Assembly: GCF_000025325.1 (NCBI RefSeq)
Contig: NC_013743.1
Span: 248,001 to 312,000, forward strand
Direction of reading: 5' to 3'
Length of the DNA: 64,000 nt
Source of the DNA: Haloterrigena turkmenica DSM 5511
GTDB taxonomy: Archaea > Halobacteriota > Halobacteria > Halobacteriales > Natrialbaceae
Below, piece after piece: positions 1-8,493 of this stretch (the first letter of the stretch is position 1; each line of letters opens with the position of its first letter). The notes beneath the pieces were generated by a model that was not told where the DNA came from, did not search any database, and saw nothing but the letters and a program-made list of their open reading frames with translations. Made by a program: the position numbers and the translations under genes.

Positions 1-406
1 CGCTCGAGTCGTCGATGTTGATGGCCTCGCGGTGGGCGCCGATCGCCGCGTCGTACTCCTCGAGTTCGGCGTGGGCGACGCCTTTGTTCACCCACGCCTC
101 CTGCTCTAAGCGCTCGTCCTCGGCGAACTGGGCGGTCCGCTCGAAGGCGTCGGTGGCCTGTTCGTAGCGGTTGATCTGCATGTAGTTCAGCCCGACGTCG
201 AGCAACTCCGTGGCGTCGACGTCGTCCGTGGCGATGTTCTGATCGTCGAGGGTGTCGGTGACGACTCGCGAGTCGATGGGGTCGACCTTCCCCGGGTCGA
301 CGGCCAGTTCCGGCGGGTCCAGATCGAACTCCTCGTAGGCGTCGTCGAATCCCTCGCCGTCGGAGAATCGGTGATCGCCCTCGCGATCGCCTTCTCGGTC
401 AGTCAT
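1..406 (-). CDS. TPR-repeat protein, 3' end cut by window edge
   Basis: The reverse strand reads from ATG at 406 without a stop to base 1 (about 135 residues). It starts MTDREGDREGDHRFSDGEGF, followed by an acidic linker and then helical repeats such as LLDVGLNYMQINRYEQATDAF and EAWVNKGVAHAELEEYDAAI, which have the A/G/Y spacing of tetratricopeptide repeats. TPRs mediate protein-protein contacts; no enzymatic role can be read here. The C-terminus lies outside the window. It is divergent from the ABC operon that starts at 523. The TPR call is firm; the specific function is unknown. Confidence 0.75.
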   Translation of the reverse strand, partial: MTDREGDREGDHRFSDGEGFDDAYEEFDLDPPELAVDPGKVDPIDSRVVTDTLDDQNIATDDVDATELLDVGLNYMQINRYEQATDAFERTAQFAEDERLEQEAWVNKGVAHAELEEYDAAIGAHREAINIDDSS

Positions 407-493
407 TGTCGGAAACTAGCGGTGACGACTGTTAAGGGCTGCGACCTCGGGAGTGACCGATCGATCGTCGCCGAACGTGTCGAGTAGAAAGAA

Positions 494-501
494 CTATAAA
501 A
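494..501 (+). promoter_or_regulatory. TATA-like box for the ABC exporter operon
   Basis: CTATAAAA lies 22-29 nt before the ATG at 523, in an A/T-rich patch that stands out from the GC-rich surroundings. This spacing suits a leaderless haloarchaeal transcript. Confidence 0.55.
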
Positions 502-522
502 CAATTATTCTTCTAACAATAC

Positions 523-1437
523 ATGACTGCAATAACGGTCGAGAACGTGTCGAAGCGGTACGGTACCGTGACGGCGCTCGACCGCGTCGATCTGACGGTC
601 GACGAGGGCGAGGTCTTCGGCTTCCTCGGACCGAACGGCGCGGGCAAGTCGACGCTGATCAACGTGTTCCTCGACTTCGCTCAGCCGGATGACGGACGAG
701 CGGCGATCTTCGGTCATGACTGTCAGGCGGAGTCCGTCGAGGCCAAGTCCCGGATGGGCGTCCTCCCGGACGGCTACACCGTCTACGACCGACTGACCGG
801 ACGACAACACCTCGAGTACGCGATCGAGGCCAAGGAGGCCGACGTCGAACCGATGGCCGTTCTCGACCGGGTCGGCATCCGCGACGCGGCCGATCAGCCG
901 GCCGGCGGCTACTCGAAGGGGATGGCCCAGCGGCTCGTTCTCGGCATGGCGCTGGTCGGCGAACCCGACCTACTCGTCCTTGACGAGCCTACCAGCGGGC
1001 TCGACCCCCACGGGATCAAGCAGATCCGAACGGTCATCCGCGAGGAACGCGAGCGCGGCGCGACCGTCTTTTTCTCGAGTCACATCTTAGAACAGGTCGA
1101 GGCGGTCTGTGACCGCGTCGGTATCCTCTACGACGGCGAACTCGTCGCGACGGACACGATCGAGGGGCTGCGCGACTCTGTCGGCGGCACGACGAAGCTG
1201 TTGATCACGGTCGACCGCGCCGAATCGGACGTCCTCGAGCGGGTCGAATCGCTCGCGGGCGTCGAGCGCGCCTGGCCGAACCCGGAGGCCAACCGAGTCG
1301 AGGTGACCTGCTCGAACGACGCCAAGATGGACGTGCTGATCACGCTCAATGAGGCCGGCGTCGACATCGAGAACTTCCGAACCGAGGAGGCGTCGCTCGA
1401 GGAGATGTTCGTCGAGTACACGAGCGGAGCGAGCTAA
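523..1437 (+). CDS. ABC transporter ATP-binding protein (ABC-2 exporter type)
   Basis: This 304-residue cytoplasmic ATPase powers an ABC-2 type exporter. Walker A GPNGAGKS lies at about residues 36-43, an ABC signature variant YSKGMAQ at about 130-136 and Walker B LLVLDEPTSGLD at about 150-161, followed by the H-loop region SSHILEQVE. The C-terminal ~80 residues are the accessory region typical of NosF/CcmA-like or drug/Na+ exporter ATPases. The stop overlaps the start of the first permease (1437), so the two are translationally coupled; a second permease follows. The substrate cannot be read. NosF-like copper transport is possible, but no nos genes are present. Confidence 0.93.
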   Translation: MTAITVENVSKRYGTVTALDRVDLTVDEGEVFGFLGPNGAGKSTLINVFLDFAQPDDGRAAIFGHDCQAESVEAKSRMGVLPDGYTVYDRLTGRQHLEYAIEAKEADVEPMAVLDRVGIRDAADQPAGGYSKGMAQRLVLGMALVGEPDLLVLDEPTSGLDPHGIKQIRTVIREERERGATVFFSSHILEQVEAVCDRVGILYDGELVATDTIEGLRDSVGGTTKLLITVDRAESDVLERVESLAGVERAWPNPEANRVEVTCSNDAKMDVLITLNEAGVDIENFRTEEASLEEMFVEYTSGAS

Positions 1438-2261
1438 TGTCGTGGACGACGATTGCGCGCCGGGAGTACGCGGCGACCGGCGACTCTCGAGCGATCCGCT
1501 GGTTGCTGGCGCTGCTCGCCGGCGCCTGCATCCTGAGCGGGTATCTGTATCCGGTTCTCGGCAGCGAGCCCTACACCACGAAAGCGTTCGTCGGCTTCGG
1601 CTTCCTGACCGGGAGCATCGATTACCTCCTGCCGCTGATCGGCGTCTTTCTCGGCTACGGCGCGATCGTCACCGAGCGGACGTCCGGTCAGTTGACGCTG
1701 CTGCTGTCGCTGCCGTACAGCCGCCGCGATCTCGTCGTCGGCAAACTTGTCGGCCGCTCGCTCGCGTTCGCGACGACGCTCGTCGCCGCGCTGGCCGTCG
1801 CCGGCGCGCTCGTGGCCTACCCCTTCGGCTCGCTCTCGTTGGGCTGGTATCTGGCCTTCGTCGCGCTGACCGTCCTCTACGGCGTGATCTTCACCGGGAT
1901 CGCGACCGCGGTCTCGATACTCACGCGATCGAAACACCTCGCGACCGCCGGCTCGTTCGGCGCGTACGGGCTGTTCGTCCCCGTCTGGGGCGCTGCTCGG
2001 TCGGCCCTGCGGTACGGCCTCGAGTCGATCGGACTGATCGACGGCGCGTTACCCGATCCCGCGTTGTTCCTGTTCGGACTGAATCCGGTAACGCTGTACG
2101 ATCGGTTGGTGGCCGGGTTCTTCGTCGACGGCGGCGCCAGCGCCTACGCCGAATCGAACGCCTGGTACTTGAGCGAGTGGCTCGCACTCCCGTTGTTTCT
2201 CGCTTGGGTCGTCGTCCCCGTCGCGCTCGGCCACCTACGATTTCGCAACACCGACCTATGA
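1437..2261 (+). CDS. ABC-2 type permease, first copy
   Basis: This 274-residue integral membrane protein has about six hydrophobic segments, e.g. LLALLAGACILSGYLYPVLG and YLAFVALTVLYGVIFTGIA. The motif TERTSGQLTLLLSLPYSRRD is the cytoplasmic loop characteristic of ABC-2 permeases, with a conserved family pattern of E-R-x-S-G then S-L-P-x-S-R-x-D. It starts at the last base of the ATPase gene and is its membrane partner. Its C-terminus (LGHLRFRNTDL) closely resembles that of the next gene, so the two permeases are paralogues and probably form a heterodimer. Confidence 0.9.
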   Translation: MSWTTIARREYAATGDSRAIRWLLALLAGACILSGYLYPVLGSEPYTTKAFVGFGFLTGSIDYLLPLIGVFLGYGAIVTERTSGQLTLLLSLPYSRRDLVVGKLVGRSLAFATTLVAALAVAGALVAYPFGSLSLGWYLAFVALTVLYGVIFTGIATAVSILTRSKHLATAGSFGAYGLFVPVWGAARSALRYGLESIGLIDGALPDPALFLFGLNPVTLYDRLVAGFFVDGGASAYAESNAWYLSEWLALPLFLAWVVVPVALGHLRFRNTDL

Positions 2262-2322
2262 TCGATCGCACACCCTCCGATGGTACGGCTCTCCGAACGC
2301 CCTTCGGAAGCGGTGATCGCGG

Positions 2323-3132
2323 ATGAACTGGCAGCCGACCGCACGGAAGGACTTCCGGGATTCGATCCGCTCGCGGACGATCTGTGTCCTGATCGCGGTG
2401 CTCGTCGGCCTGTTCGTCCTCGGGAGCGCGGTCTTCGGTCCGGAGTCCGGAGCGTTCCCGGCGTTCGTCGAGACGGCGTTCGGGAACGTCTACGGGCTGG
2501 TGCCGCTGATCGGCATCGTGGTGGGCTACAAGGCCGTACTGTACGAGCGCGAATCGGGGAGTCTCGTCCTCGCGCTGTCGCTCCCGCAGTCGCGTCGGGA
2601 CTTCGTCGCCGGCAAACTCGTCGGGCGCTCGCTCGTGCTCGGGCTCCCGCTGGTCGCTGGCCTGGTCGTCGCCGGCGCCGTCGCGGCCGCACAGTACGAG
2701 TCCGTGGCGCCGCTGTCGTATCTGACCTTCGTCGGCGCGACCCTGCTGTACGGCGTCGCGTTCGTTTCGATCGCGCTCGCCTGCTCGATGAGCTTCGCGA
2801 CCGATCGACAGGTTCTCGTCAGGGCGATCGGCCTCTACGTCGCGCTCGATCGGGCCTGGATCTGGCTGGTGGATACGATCGTGGCGGTTCTGTTCCGCTT
2901 CAACACCCCTTCGCCGATCCCCGACTGGGCGGTGGCCCTCCAGTTGGCGTCGCCGAGCGAAGCGTACCGACACCTCGTCGCCGTGCGCTTCGAGTTCGAT
3001 TCCGCGCAGGCCCACCTCGCCGCGGAGGTGCCGTCGCTCGTCAACTCCTGGACCGCGCTGATCGTTCTGGCGGGCTGGATCCTCGGTCCCGTCGCGATCG
3101 GCTATCTCCGCTTCAGGGACACCGATCTCTGA
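2323..3132 (+). CDS. ABC-2 type permease, second copy
   Basis: This 269-residue integral membrane protein is paralogous to the preceding permease. It shares the loop YERESGSLVLALSLPQSRRD and the end IGYLRFRDTDL. Hydrophobic helices include TICVLIAVLVGLFVLGSAVF near the N-terminus. It lies 61 nt after the first permease in the same orientation, so an ATPase plus two permease subunits is the likely complex. The upstream reading frame stays open from 2280, but the ATG at 2323 gives the N-terminus matching the family (MNWQPTARKDFRDSIRSR). The substrate is unknown. Confidence 0.9.
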   Translation: MNWQPTARKDFRDSIRSRTICVLIAVLVGLFVLGSAVFGPESGAFPAFVETAFGNVYGLVPLIGIVVGYKAVLYERESGSLVLALSLPQSRRDFVAGKLVGRSLVLGLPLVAGLVVAGAVAAAQYESVAPLSYLTFVGATLLYGVAFVSIALACSMSFATDRQVLVRAIGLYVALDRAWIWLVDTIVAVLFRFNTPSPIPDWAVALQLASPSEAYRHLVAVRFEFDSAQAHLAAEVPSLVNSWTALIVLAGWILGPVAIGYLRFRDTDL

Positions 3133-3197
3133 CCGACCGAGTCGTTCGGAATCCCGCCGTGACCGCGGTAGCCTCTCACAAGATGTCAACGCAAAAA

Positions 3198-3205
3198 TTT
3201 TTATC
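3198..3205 (+). promoter_or_regulatory. TATA-like box before acidic lipoprotein
   Basis: TTTTTATC is centred about 29 nt before the ATG at 3231. It supports 3231, rather than the in-frame ATG at 3183, as the start of a leaderless message. Confidence 0.5.
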
Positions 3206-3230
3206 TACCAACCGGTTAGCATCAAGTGGC

Positions 3231-3968
3231 ATGTCCCCGCTAAATCGACCCCAATCGACAGCGACGCCCTCCGCGTCGGCGGACCGCTCCCGAACCGACC
3301 GCGTCCTCTCCCGGCGCACGTTCATCGCCGCCGGGAGCGCGACGGCACTGGCCTCGCTCGCCGGCTGTTCGGCGGTTGCCGACTTCCTCGCCGACATGGC
3401 GCTCCAAGAGGTGAACGTCTTCAACGGCGCCGACGAGTCGGTCAGCGGAACGATCGAGGTCGTCGACCCCGACGGCGAGACCGTCCTCGAGGAGACATTC
3501 GATCTCGATGCGGAACCCGAGGACGACGGGTCCGACGAGAACACCGAGGCGACGGCCCAGTACGACGACGTCTGGACCGACGCCGGCGACTACGAGGTCA
3601 CGGTCGCGCTCGACGACCCCCTGGAGGAGGGAACTGACGACTCGAGCGACGAGTCCGGAAACGAGACGAACGAGACGAACGAATCCGACTCGACGCCCGT
3701 CGAGGAGTTGGCGAACGAGTCTGACGACGGAGAATCGACGCCCGTCGAGAACGGTGGCGGCGAGACCGACGACGCCAACGAAACTGACGGGAACGAGACC
3801 GACTCCGACGACCCGTCACAGAGCGGACCGAGCAAGACCGACACCGTGTCGATCGACGACACCGACGAGCAGAGCCTCGTGATCGGCATCGCGCAGGAGG
3901 AGCCGGCCGACCTGATCAGCTACCACGTTATCGAGGACTTCAGCGACCTCGAGGACGAGTTCGAGTGA
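3231..3968 (+). CDS. Acidic Tat/lipobox lipoprotein of unknown function
   Basis: This protein has 245 residues from the chosen ATG; a longer start at 3183 is in frame but would include the TATA box. The N-terminus has a twin-arginine-like SRRTFIAAG, a hydrophobic stretch and a lipobox LASLAGC. The mature part begins with a short beta-type segment (VNVFNGADESVSGTIEVVD, resembling haloarchaeal Ig-like lipoproteins). It then carries a long Asp/Glu/Asn/Thr linker (DSSDESGNETNETNESDS) that looks like a cell-surface spacer, and ends with a second folded segment. Location: outer face of the membrane, lipid-anchored. No catalytic motif was seen. Confidence 0.8.
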   Translation: MSPLNRPQSTATPSASADRSRTDRVLSRRTFIAAGSATALASLAGCSAVADFLADMALQEVNVFNGADESVSGTIEVVDPDGETVLEETFDLDAEPEDDGSDENTEATAQYDDVWTDAGDYEVTVALDDPLEEGTDDSSDESGNETNETNESDSTPVEELANESDDGESTPVENGGGETDDANETDGNETDSDDPSQSGPSKTDTVSIDDTDEQSLVIGIAQEEPADLISYHVIEDFSDLEDEFE

Positions 3969-4005
3969 TCGGTCCCGAACCGTCGACTGCATAGCCGCGC
4001 ACTCG

Positions 4006-4019
4006 TTTTTCGGTCTTTT
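4006..4019 (+). terminator. Oligo-T terminator candidate
   Basis: TTTTT (4006-4010) and TTTT (4016-4019) lie about 40-50 nt after the stop of the acidic lipoprotein gene. Archaeal RNA polymerase terminates at such T tracts. Confidence 0.4.
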
Positions 4020-4104
4020 CGTCCGCGTCGACGGCGACGAGCGTCGCGCCGACGCCGCGGCCATCCGGCACACGATTCAATAGCTTGCCGACCGGACGCC
4101 CGAT

Positions 4105-4662
4105 ATGCGACTGTTCGTCAGCGTCGACCTCCCGGACGACCTCGCAGCGCCGGTCGCCGACCTGCAGGACGAGTTCGCAGACGCCGGCGGCCTCAACTTC
4201 ACCGATCCCGAACAGGCTCATCTCACGCTGAAGTTCCTCGGCGACGTGGACGAGGATCGCGTGCCCGCCCTCGAGCGGGAGCTCGAGGCCGCGGTCGCCG
4301 ACGCCGACGTCGACCACTTCACGGTCCGCTACGGCGGCCTCGGCGTCTTCCCGAGCCTCGACTACATCAGCGTGGTCTGGCTCGGCACCGAGACCGGCGG
4401 CGAGGAACTCACGCGGCTCCACGAGGCGATCGAGGAGCGAACGACGGCGATGGGGTTCGAGCCGGAGTCCCACGACTTCACGCCCCACGTCACGCTCGCG
4501 CGGATGGAACACGCCGGCAGCAAGGACCGCGTTCAGGAACTCGTCCGCGAGCGCGATCCGACGATCGGCGAGACGACGGTCGAGGAGATCCGCCTGACCG
4601 AGAGCACGCTCACCGACTCGGGGCCGGTGTACTCGACGGTCGAGTCGTTTCCCCTCGAGTAG
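4105..4662 (+). CDS. thpR: RNA 2',3'-cyclic phosphodiesterase (ThpR, 2H family)
   Basis: This 185-residue protein of the 2H phosphoesterase family opens 2',3'-cyclic phosphate RNA ends; the family was originally described as a 2'-5' RNA ligase. Both catalytic H-x-T-x motifs are present: HLTL at residues 39-42 (AHLTLKFLGDVD) and HVTL at 128-131 (FTPHVTLARM). The N-terminus MRLFVSVDLPDDL is typical of the family. Length is normal. It is a stand-alone gene with about 136 nt of leader and no operon partner. Role: RNA end processing, possibly connected to tRNA splicing products. Confidence 0.92.
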   Translation: MRLFVSVDLPDDLAAPVADLQDEFADAGGLNFTDPEQAHLTLKFLGDVDEDRVPALERELEAAVADADVDHFTVRYGGLGVFPSLDYISVVWLGTETGGEELTRLHEAIEERTTAMGFEPESHDFTPHVTLARMEHAGSKDRVQELVRERDPTIGETTVEEIRLTESTLTDSGPVYSTVESFPLE

Positions 4663-4851
4663 CCGACTATCGATACGATCCGCGACGATTCGGCGAGGAT
4701 AGTGTGACGGTCCGCGACGAGAGTTGGGCGACCGGCGCCGAAGGTCGTCGTTCGGGGCAGAACCGGCCGTTCGGCGAATGCAAGGTCGATACCGATACTG
4801 ACGCCCGGCGTAGCGAGCGGACACGATGGCTGAGACCGCCGTCGATCGCTC

Positions 4852-5820
4852 GTGACGCCGTCGCTCCCGACCGGACTCACCGATGTGGCCGCGAGCGGGC
4901 GCATCGTCTCGCGCCGAGAGGTGCTGGCCGCCGTCGGCGGCGCGGCCGGCGTCTCGTGGTCTCGAGCCGACGCTCCGTCGGTGGCTGACGCTGCCGCTGA
5001 CACGTCCGTTCAGGTTCGCGTGTATTCCGGACCGCTCCCGTTGCGGCTCCGACTGCCGAACGCCGTCGCCGGATCGGGCGACTGGCCGCCGTCGCTGCGG
5101 GACGCGACGGCGGCCGTCGAGGACGCGATCACGCAGGTTCTCGACTACGCCCGCGAGCGGTCGCGACTCGAGTCCCTCGAGATCACCGTCGAGCGCGCCG
5201 GGTCGATTCAGCTCTCTCGCTCGGCGGTTCAGCGCCCGTCCGACGCCGTCGTTCCGTCCCTCGAGACGGTCCTCGACGGATTCCACCGTCGGCTCCGGGA
5301 GCGCGACGCGCTGACGGGGTCGACCTGCCACCTGCTGCTGTGTTGGGAGCCGCTGAACTACCAGGTCGGCTACGGCGGGACGCTGTCACCGAACGCGCAC
5401 GTCGGCGACGACGCCGACGGGAGTCCCGGCGACGCGCTGACGGTGGCGAACGTCGGCGCGAGCGAGGTCTGGGACTCCCGGGACGTCACGCGAAACATGG
5501 CGATCCACGAGACGCTGCACACGTTCCTCTCGAGCGACGTCGTCGAGGCGGTCGGCGACTCGCCGTGTGATCACGATCTCGGGGCGGCGATCCGGACCGC
5601 CGACGAGACGCTGCACGTGTCCCCGATGGCGTCGGCCTACGCCGGCCGGAACGAGATCGGCTCCGGCACCCGCTTTCACGGCACCGGTTGCTACGACCAC
5701 GAGGCGTTTCACCGCCACGGCGGCACCGACGGCGTCGAGAACTGGACGCACACGACCGAACTGAGCGAGGCAACGCTCGAGGGAGCGACGCGCTATCTCG
5801 AGCGGACTGTGGGCCCGTAA
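4852..5820 (+). CDS. Secreted HEXXH putative metallohydrolase
   Basis: This is a 322-residue protein from a GTG start; the exact start is uncertain. A Tat-like SRREVLAAVGGAAG precedes a hydrophobic stretch, suggesting export. The central part carries MAIHETLHTFL with HEXXH at residues 219-223, and DSPCDHDLG about 18 residues later could supply a third zinc ligand at His241. Conserved-looking Cys residues (CHLLLCW, CDHD, GCYDHE) suggest a disulfide. The C-terminal half is His-rich (RFHGTGCYDHEAFHRHGG). This reads as a zincin-type metalloprotease, but no named family was recognised. Confidence 0.6.
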   Translation: MTPSLPTGLTDVAASGRIVSRREVLAAVGGAAGVSWSRADAPSVADAAADTSVQVRVYSGPLPLRLRLPNAVAGSGDWPPSLRDATAAVEDAITQVLDYARERSRLESLEITVERAGSIQLSRSAVQRPSDAVVPSLETVLDGFHRRLRERDALTGSTCHLLLCWEPLNYQVGYGGTLSPNAHVGDDADGSPGDALTVANVGASEVWDSRDVTRNMAIHETLHTFLSSDVVEAVGDSPCDHDLGAAIRTADETLHVSPMASAYAGRNEIGSGTRFHGTGCYDHEAFHRHGGTDGVENWTHTTELSEATLEGATRYLERTVGP

Positions 5821-5865
5821 CCGCCGGCGACGGCGCCGTCGGCCCGCGTCGCGAAGATGGACAAG

Positions 5866-5873
5866 ATTTTAAG
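5866..5873 (+). promoter_or_regulatory. TATA-like box for rpl39e-rpl31e-eIF6
   Basis: ATTTTAAG lies 26-33 nt before the ATG of rpl39e at 5899, fitting a leaderless ribosomal-protein transcript. Confidence 0.55.
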
Positions 5874-5898
5874 CCACCGCGGGCTACGTTCGGCTACT

Positions 5899-6051
5899 AT
5901 GGGTAAGAAATCGAAGGGCAAGAAGAAGCGTCTTGCCAAACTCGAGAACCAGAACAGCCGCGTGCCGGCCTGGGTCATGATGAAGACTGACATGGAAGTC
6001 CAGCGCAACCCCAAGCGACGCAACTGGCGGCGCAACGACACTGACGAGTAA
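5899..6051 (+). CDS. rpl39e: 50S ribosomal protein L39e
   Basis: This 50-residue, strongly basic protein starts [20 protein letters not shown] and ends with the diagnostic [15 protein letters not shown]39e lines the peptide exit tunnel of archaeal and eukaryotic ribosomes. The ATG at 5899 gives the standard full length; upstream in-frame codons run into the promoter. It heads the rpl39e-rpl31e-eIF6 operon with 2-nt intergenic spacing. It is one of the few basic proteins in this acidic proteome, as expected for an rRNA-buried protein. Confidence 0.97.
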   Translation: MGKKSKGKKKRLAKLENQNSRVPAWVMMKTDMEVQRNPKRRNWRRNDTDE

Positions 6052-6053
6052 CG

Positions 6054-6332
6054 ATGAGTGCAAGTGATTTCGAGGAACGCGTCGTTACCGTTCCGCTGCG
6101 CGACGTCAAGAAGGGGGCCAACCACGAGGCCGCCGACTACGCGATGCGACTGGTCCGCGAACACCTCGCGAAACACTTCGCGGTCGACGAGGACGCCATC
6201 CGCCTGGACCCCTCGATCAACGAGGAAGTCTGGTCGAACGGTCGCTCCAACCCGCCGCGAAAGCTGCGCGTTCGCGCGGCCCGCTTCGACGAAGAGGGTG
6301 AGGCCGTCGTCGAGGCCGAGGTCGCCGACTAA
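6054..6332 (+). CDS. rpl31e: 50S ribosomal protein L31e
   Basis: This 92-residue protein has the family signature [20 protein letters not shown] at its N-terminus, then [32 protein letters not shown], in which the helical region and the 'N-x-x-V-W' segment are typical of L31e. It sits at the outer surface of the large subunit near the exit tunnel. It lies 2 nt after rpl39e and 2 nt before eIF6, so it is co-transcribed. The haloarchaeal protein has an added acidic C-terminal tail. Confidence 0.97.
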   Translation: MSASDFEERVVTVPLRDVKKGANHEAADYAMRLVREHLAKHFAVDEDAIRLDPSINEEVWSNGRSNPPRKLRVRAARFDEEGEAVVEAEVAD

Positions 6333-6334
6333 AC

Positions 6335-7000
6335 TTGCAACGCCTCGCCTTCGCCGGGTCGGCGTACGTCGGCGTCTTCGCCCGCGCGACCGACTCGTGC
6401 GTGCTCGTTCGCCCGGACGTCGACGATGACGTCGTCGCCGACCTGACCGACGAACTCGAGGTACCCGCAGTGCAGACCACCGTCGGCGGTTCCTCGACGG
6501 TCGGCGCCCTAGCCACGGGTAACGAGAACGGGCTGCTCGTCAGTGCCCGCGTCCTCGAGTACGAGCGCGAGGCGCTCGAGGAGGCGGTCGATCTGCCCGT
6601 CGCGGAACTGCCGGGGAACATCAACGCCGCCGGAAACGTCGTGCTCGCCAACGATTACGGCGCGTACGTCCACCCCGATCTCCCGCGGGAGACGGTCCAG
6701 ATCGTGAAAGACACCCTCGAGGTCCCCGTCGAACGCGGCGACCTCGCGGGCGTTCGCACGGTCGGGACCGCCGCGGTCGCGACGAACTCCGGGGTGCTCT
6801 GTCACCCCAAGGCGACCGACGAGGAACTGGACGTCTTAGAGGAGACCCTGGACGTCCGTGCCGACGTCGGCACCGTCAACTACGGTGCGCCGCTGGTCGG
6901 CTCGGGGCTGATCGCCAACGAGTCCGGCTACGTCGTCGGCGAGGACACCACCGGACCGGAGCTGGGCCGGATCGAGGACGCGCTCGGCTATCTCGAGTAG
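6335..7000 (+). CDS. eif6: Translation initiation factor aIF6 (ribosome anti-association factor)
   Basis: This 221-residue protein equals the usual aIF6 length. It consists of repeated pentein-type modules, seen as recurring patterns such as [60 protein letters not shown] and [20 protein letters not shown]. aIF6 binds the 50S subunit and blocks premature joining with 30S. The start is TTG at 6335, 2 nt after the rpl31e stop, and gives the conserved [17 protein letters not shown] start. The gene order L39e-L31e-aIF6 is conserved in archaea. Confidence 0.96.
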   Translation: MQRLAFAGSAYVGVFARATDSCVLVRPDVDDDVVADLTDELEVPAVQTTVGGSSTVGALATGNENGLLVSARVLEYEREALEEAVDLPVAELPGNINAAGNVVLANDYGAYVHPDLPRETVQIVKDTLEVPVERGDLAGVRTVGTAAVATNSGVLCHPKATDEELDVLEETLDVRADVGTVNYGAPLVGSGLIANESGYVVGEDTTGPELGRIEDALGYLE

Positions 7001-7204
7001 GAGTCTTCTCGTCGCTCCGTTTTCAACTGGCAGACGATAGCTGTCAGTGGAGTTATCAGACGATGCGGCTGCTGTATCGACTTTTCCGAGTAGCGATTGC
7101 ATTCGCGACGACCTCGCGAGACGAGACGCGATTCACGTTCGCTCGTCGCATCTCAGCGCGCCGTTCAACCGATAGTGCCTCGAGGGAGCGCGAACGTTAC
7201 CGTG

Positions 7205-7516
7205 CTATCGCTGCTCGAACCGGTGGCGAACGACCTCGCTGTCGTCGTCCCACTCGAAGTCGTCGTGGGCGCGCTCGAGCAGGCGTCGATACCCCTCGAG
7301 GTCGTCCATCCCCTCAGCCTGGGCGTCTTCGTCGGTCAGGTCGCCGAGCGTGCGTTCGGTCACGTCGGTCACCTCGAAGGTCGTGTCCTCGATGGCGAAC
7401 GTATCGCCTTCCTCGGCGTACCGGTGGCCGCGGTGGATCTGGGTGACCTCGCCTTCGAGGACTTGCTTTCGCATCCGTTCGCTGGGCAGCAGATCGCCGG
7501 CGTCGAGTTCGGACAT
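7205..7516 (-). CDS. ASCH domain protein
   Basis: This 103-residue protein starts at ATG 7516 (MSELDAGDLLPSERM). It contains the ASCH signature of a beta-barrel related to PUA domains: VLEGEVTQIHRGHRYAEEGD, then FEVTDVTERTLGDLTDEDAQAEG and the helical end DLEGYRRLLERAHDDFEW. ASCH domains bind RNA or nucleotides and some act as hydrolases of modified nucleosides. It is transcribed against the ribosomal-protein cluster and lies between eIF6 and rpl18a. An extended start at 7543 is possible but less likely. Confidence 0.85.
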   Translation of the reverse strand: MSELDAGDLLPSERMRKQVLEGEVTQIHRGHRYAEEGDTFAIEDTTFEVTDVTERTLGDLTDEDAQAEGMDDLEGYRRLLERAHDDFEWDDDSEVVRHRFEQR

Positions 7517-7849
7517 GGTTCGGTGGGTCGTACGATATCGCACGCAAAGTCAGTTCGCCCCTCGCGACGACCAGAACGGTCCAGCAACGCGGCTCCCGCG
7601 GGGCGAAATAGTGCTGTACCAGTACGCAATCGACAGGAACCTGTCCCCGAGTTCGACGGCATCGAACCCGACGCGATCGGTCGCCGGAACCGCGGCTCGA
7701 GTGCGTTTCTGGCGGGACTTCCGGCCGACAGCCCGGTCAGATATCGGCCGTTCGGTCCGGAACCGCCGGAACGCCGGCGGCTACCGCGAACGGTGTCGGG
7801 GCTTCGATGGAAAGGAACATTCTTCCGACTGCCTGCCGGAGTCATAGCC
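7517..7849. other. Intergenic region, no gene recognised
   Basis: About 330 bases between the ASCH gene and rpl18a. Open frames here lack recognisable protein features. The region presumably holds divergent promoters; no clear TATA box was singled out. Confidence 0.5.
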
Positions 7850-8026
7850 ATGAGTCGGTTTGCGGTCACCGGCCGGGTTACCGATTACGACGGTTTCGCG
7901 GCGCGCGAAACCGCGGCCGTGACCGAAAACGAGAGCGTCGGTCGCGAACGCGTTCTCTCTCGACTCGAGAGTCGATGCGGACCGAAGCGAAGACAGATCG
8001 AACTCGAGGATATTACCCAACAATGA
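7850..8026 (+). CDS. rpl18a: 50S ribosomal protein L18Ae/LX
   Basis: This 58-residue protein starts MSRFAVTGRVTDYDGFAARE and ends GPKRRQIELEDITQQ, the archaeal LX (L18a) pattern, with an N-terminal beta-strand F-x-V-x-G and a basic C-terminal K-R-x-x-I motif. ATG at 7850 is chosen because it yields the family's length; the same frame is open upstream without homology. The stop overlaps the ATG of pfdA by 4 nt (ATGA), so the genes are translationally coupled. It belongs to the common archaeal rpl18a-pfdA-ftsY group. Confidence 0.93.
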   Translation: MSRFAVTGRVTDYDGFAARETAAVTENESVGRERVLSRLESRCGPKRRQIELEDITQQ

Positions 8027-8472
8027 GTCAACAACAACTACAGCAGCTGTCCCAGGAGCTACAGGAGATCGAAGAACAGATCGAGGCACTCGAACAGAGC
8101 GTCGAGGGCGTCCAGCAACAGAAAACCGAGACCGACGAGGCCATCGAGGCCCTCGAGACGCTGGATACGGACTCGACGGTACAGGTCCCCATCGGCGGCG
8201 GTGCCTACCTTCGAGCCACCATCGAGGACATCGACGAAGTGATCGTCGAACTCGGCGCCGACTACGCCGCGGAACTCGAGGAGGACGACGCCGTCGACGC
8301 CCTCGAGAGCAAGAAGGAGAACCTCGACGACCGGATCGACGAGATCAACAGCGAGATCGCCGAACTCGAGACCGAGAGCGAGGAGCTCGAGCAGCAGGCT
8401 CAGCAGCTTCAGCAGCAGGCGATGCAACAGCAGATGCAGCAGATGGGCCAGGGCCAACAGCCCGACGAGTAA
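8023..8472 (+). CDS. pfdA: Prefoldin subunit alpha
   Basis: This 149-residue protein has N- and C-terminal coiled coils (heptads in LSQELQEIEEQIEALEQSVE and LESKKENLDDRIDEINSEIA) flanking the beta-hairpin core TVQVPIGGGAYLRATIED. This is the classic prefoldin alpha layout. Prefoldin is a hexameric jellyfish-shaped holdase that hands nascent proteins to the thermosome. It ends in a Gln/Met-rich tail. The ATG at 8023 overlaps the rpl18a stop, and ftsY follows after 21 nt. Confidence 0.96.
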   Translation: MSQQQLQQLSQELQEIEEQIEALEQSVEGVQQQKTETDEAIEALETLDTDSTVQVPIGGGAYLRATIEDIDEVIVELGADYAAELEEDDAVDALESKKENLDDRIDEINSEIAELETESEELEQQAQQLQQQAMQQQMQQMGQGQQPDE

Positions 8473-8493
8473 CGACGGGACCCCTTTCCCACC

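Noticed and set aside
1921-3189. Long minus-strand frame opposite the permeases
   Set aside because: It is a shadow on the reverse strand of two clear ABC permeases; Arg-rich, no domain.
2280-3968. 562-codon frame crossing the second permease and the acidic lipoprotein
   Set aside because: The first part is a GC-rich shadow with Arg-rich sequence. Only the part from 3231 has a signal sequence and lipobox.
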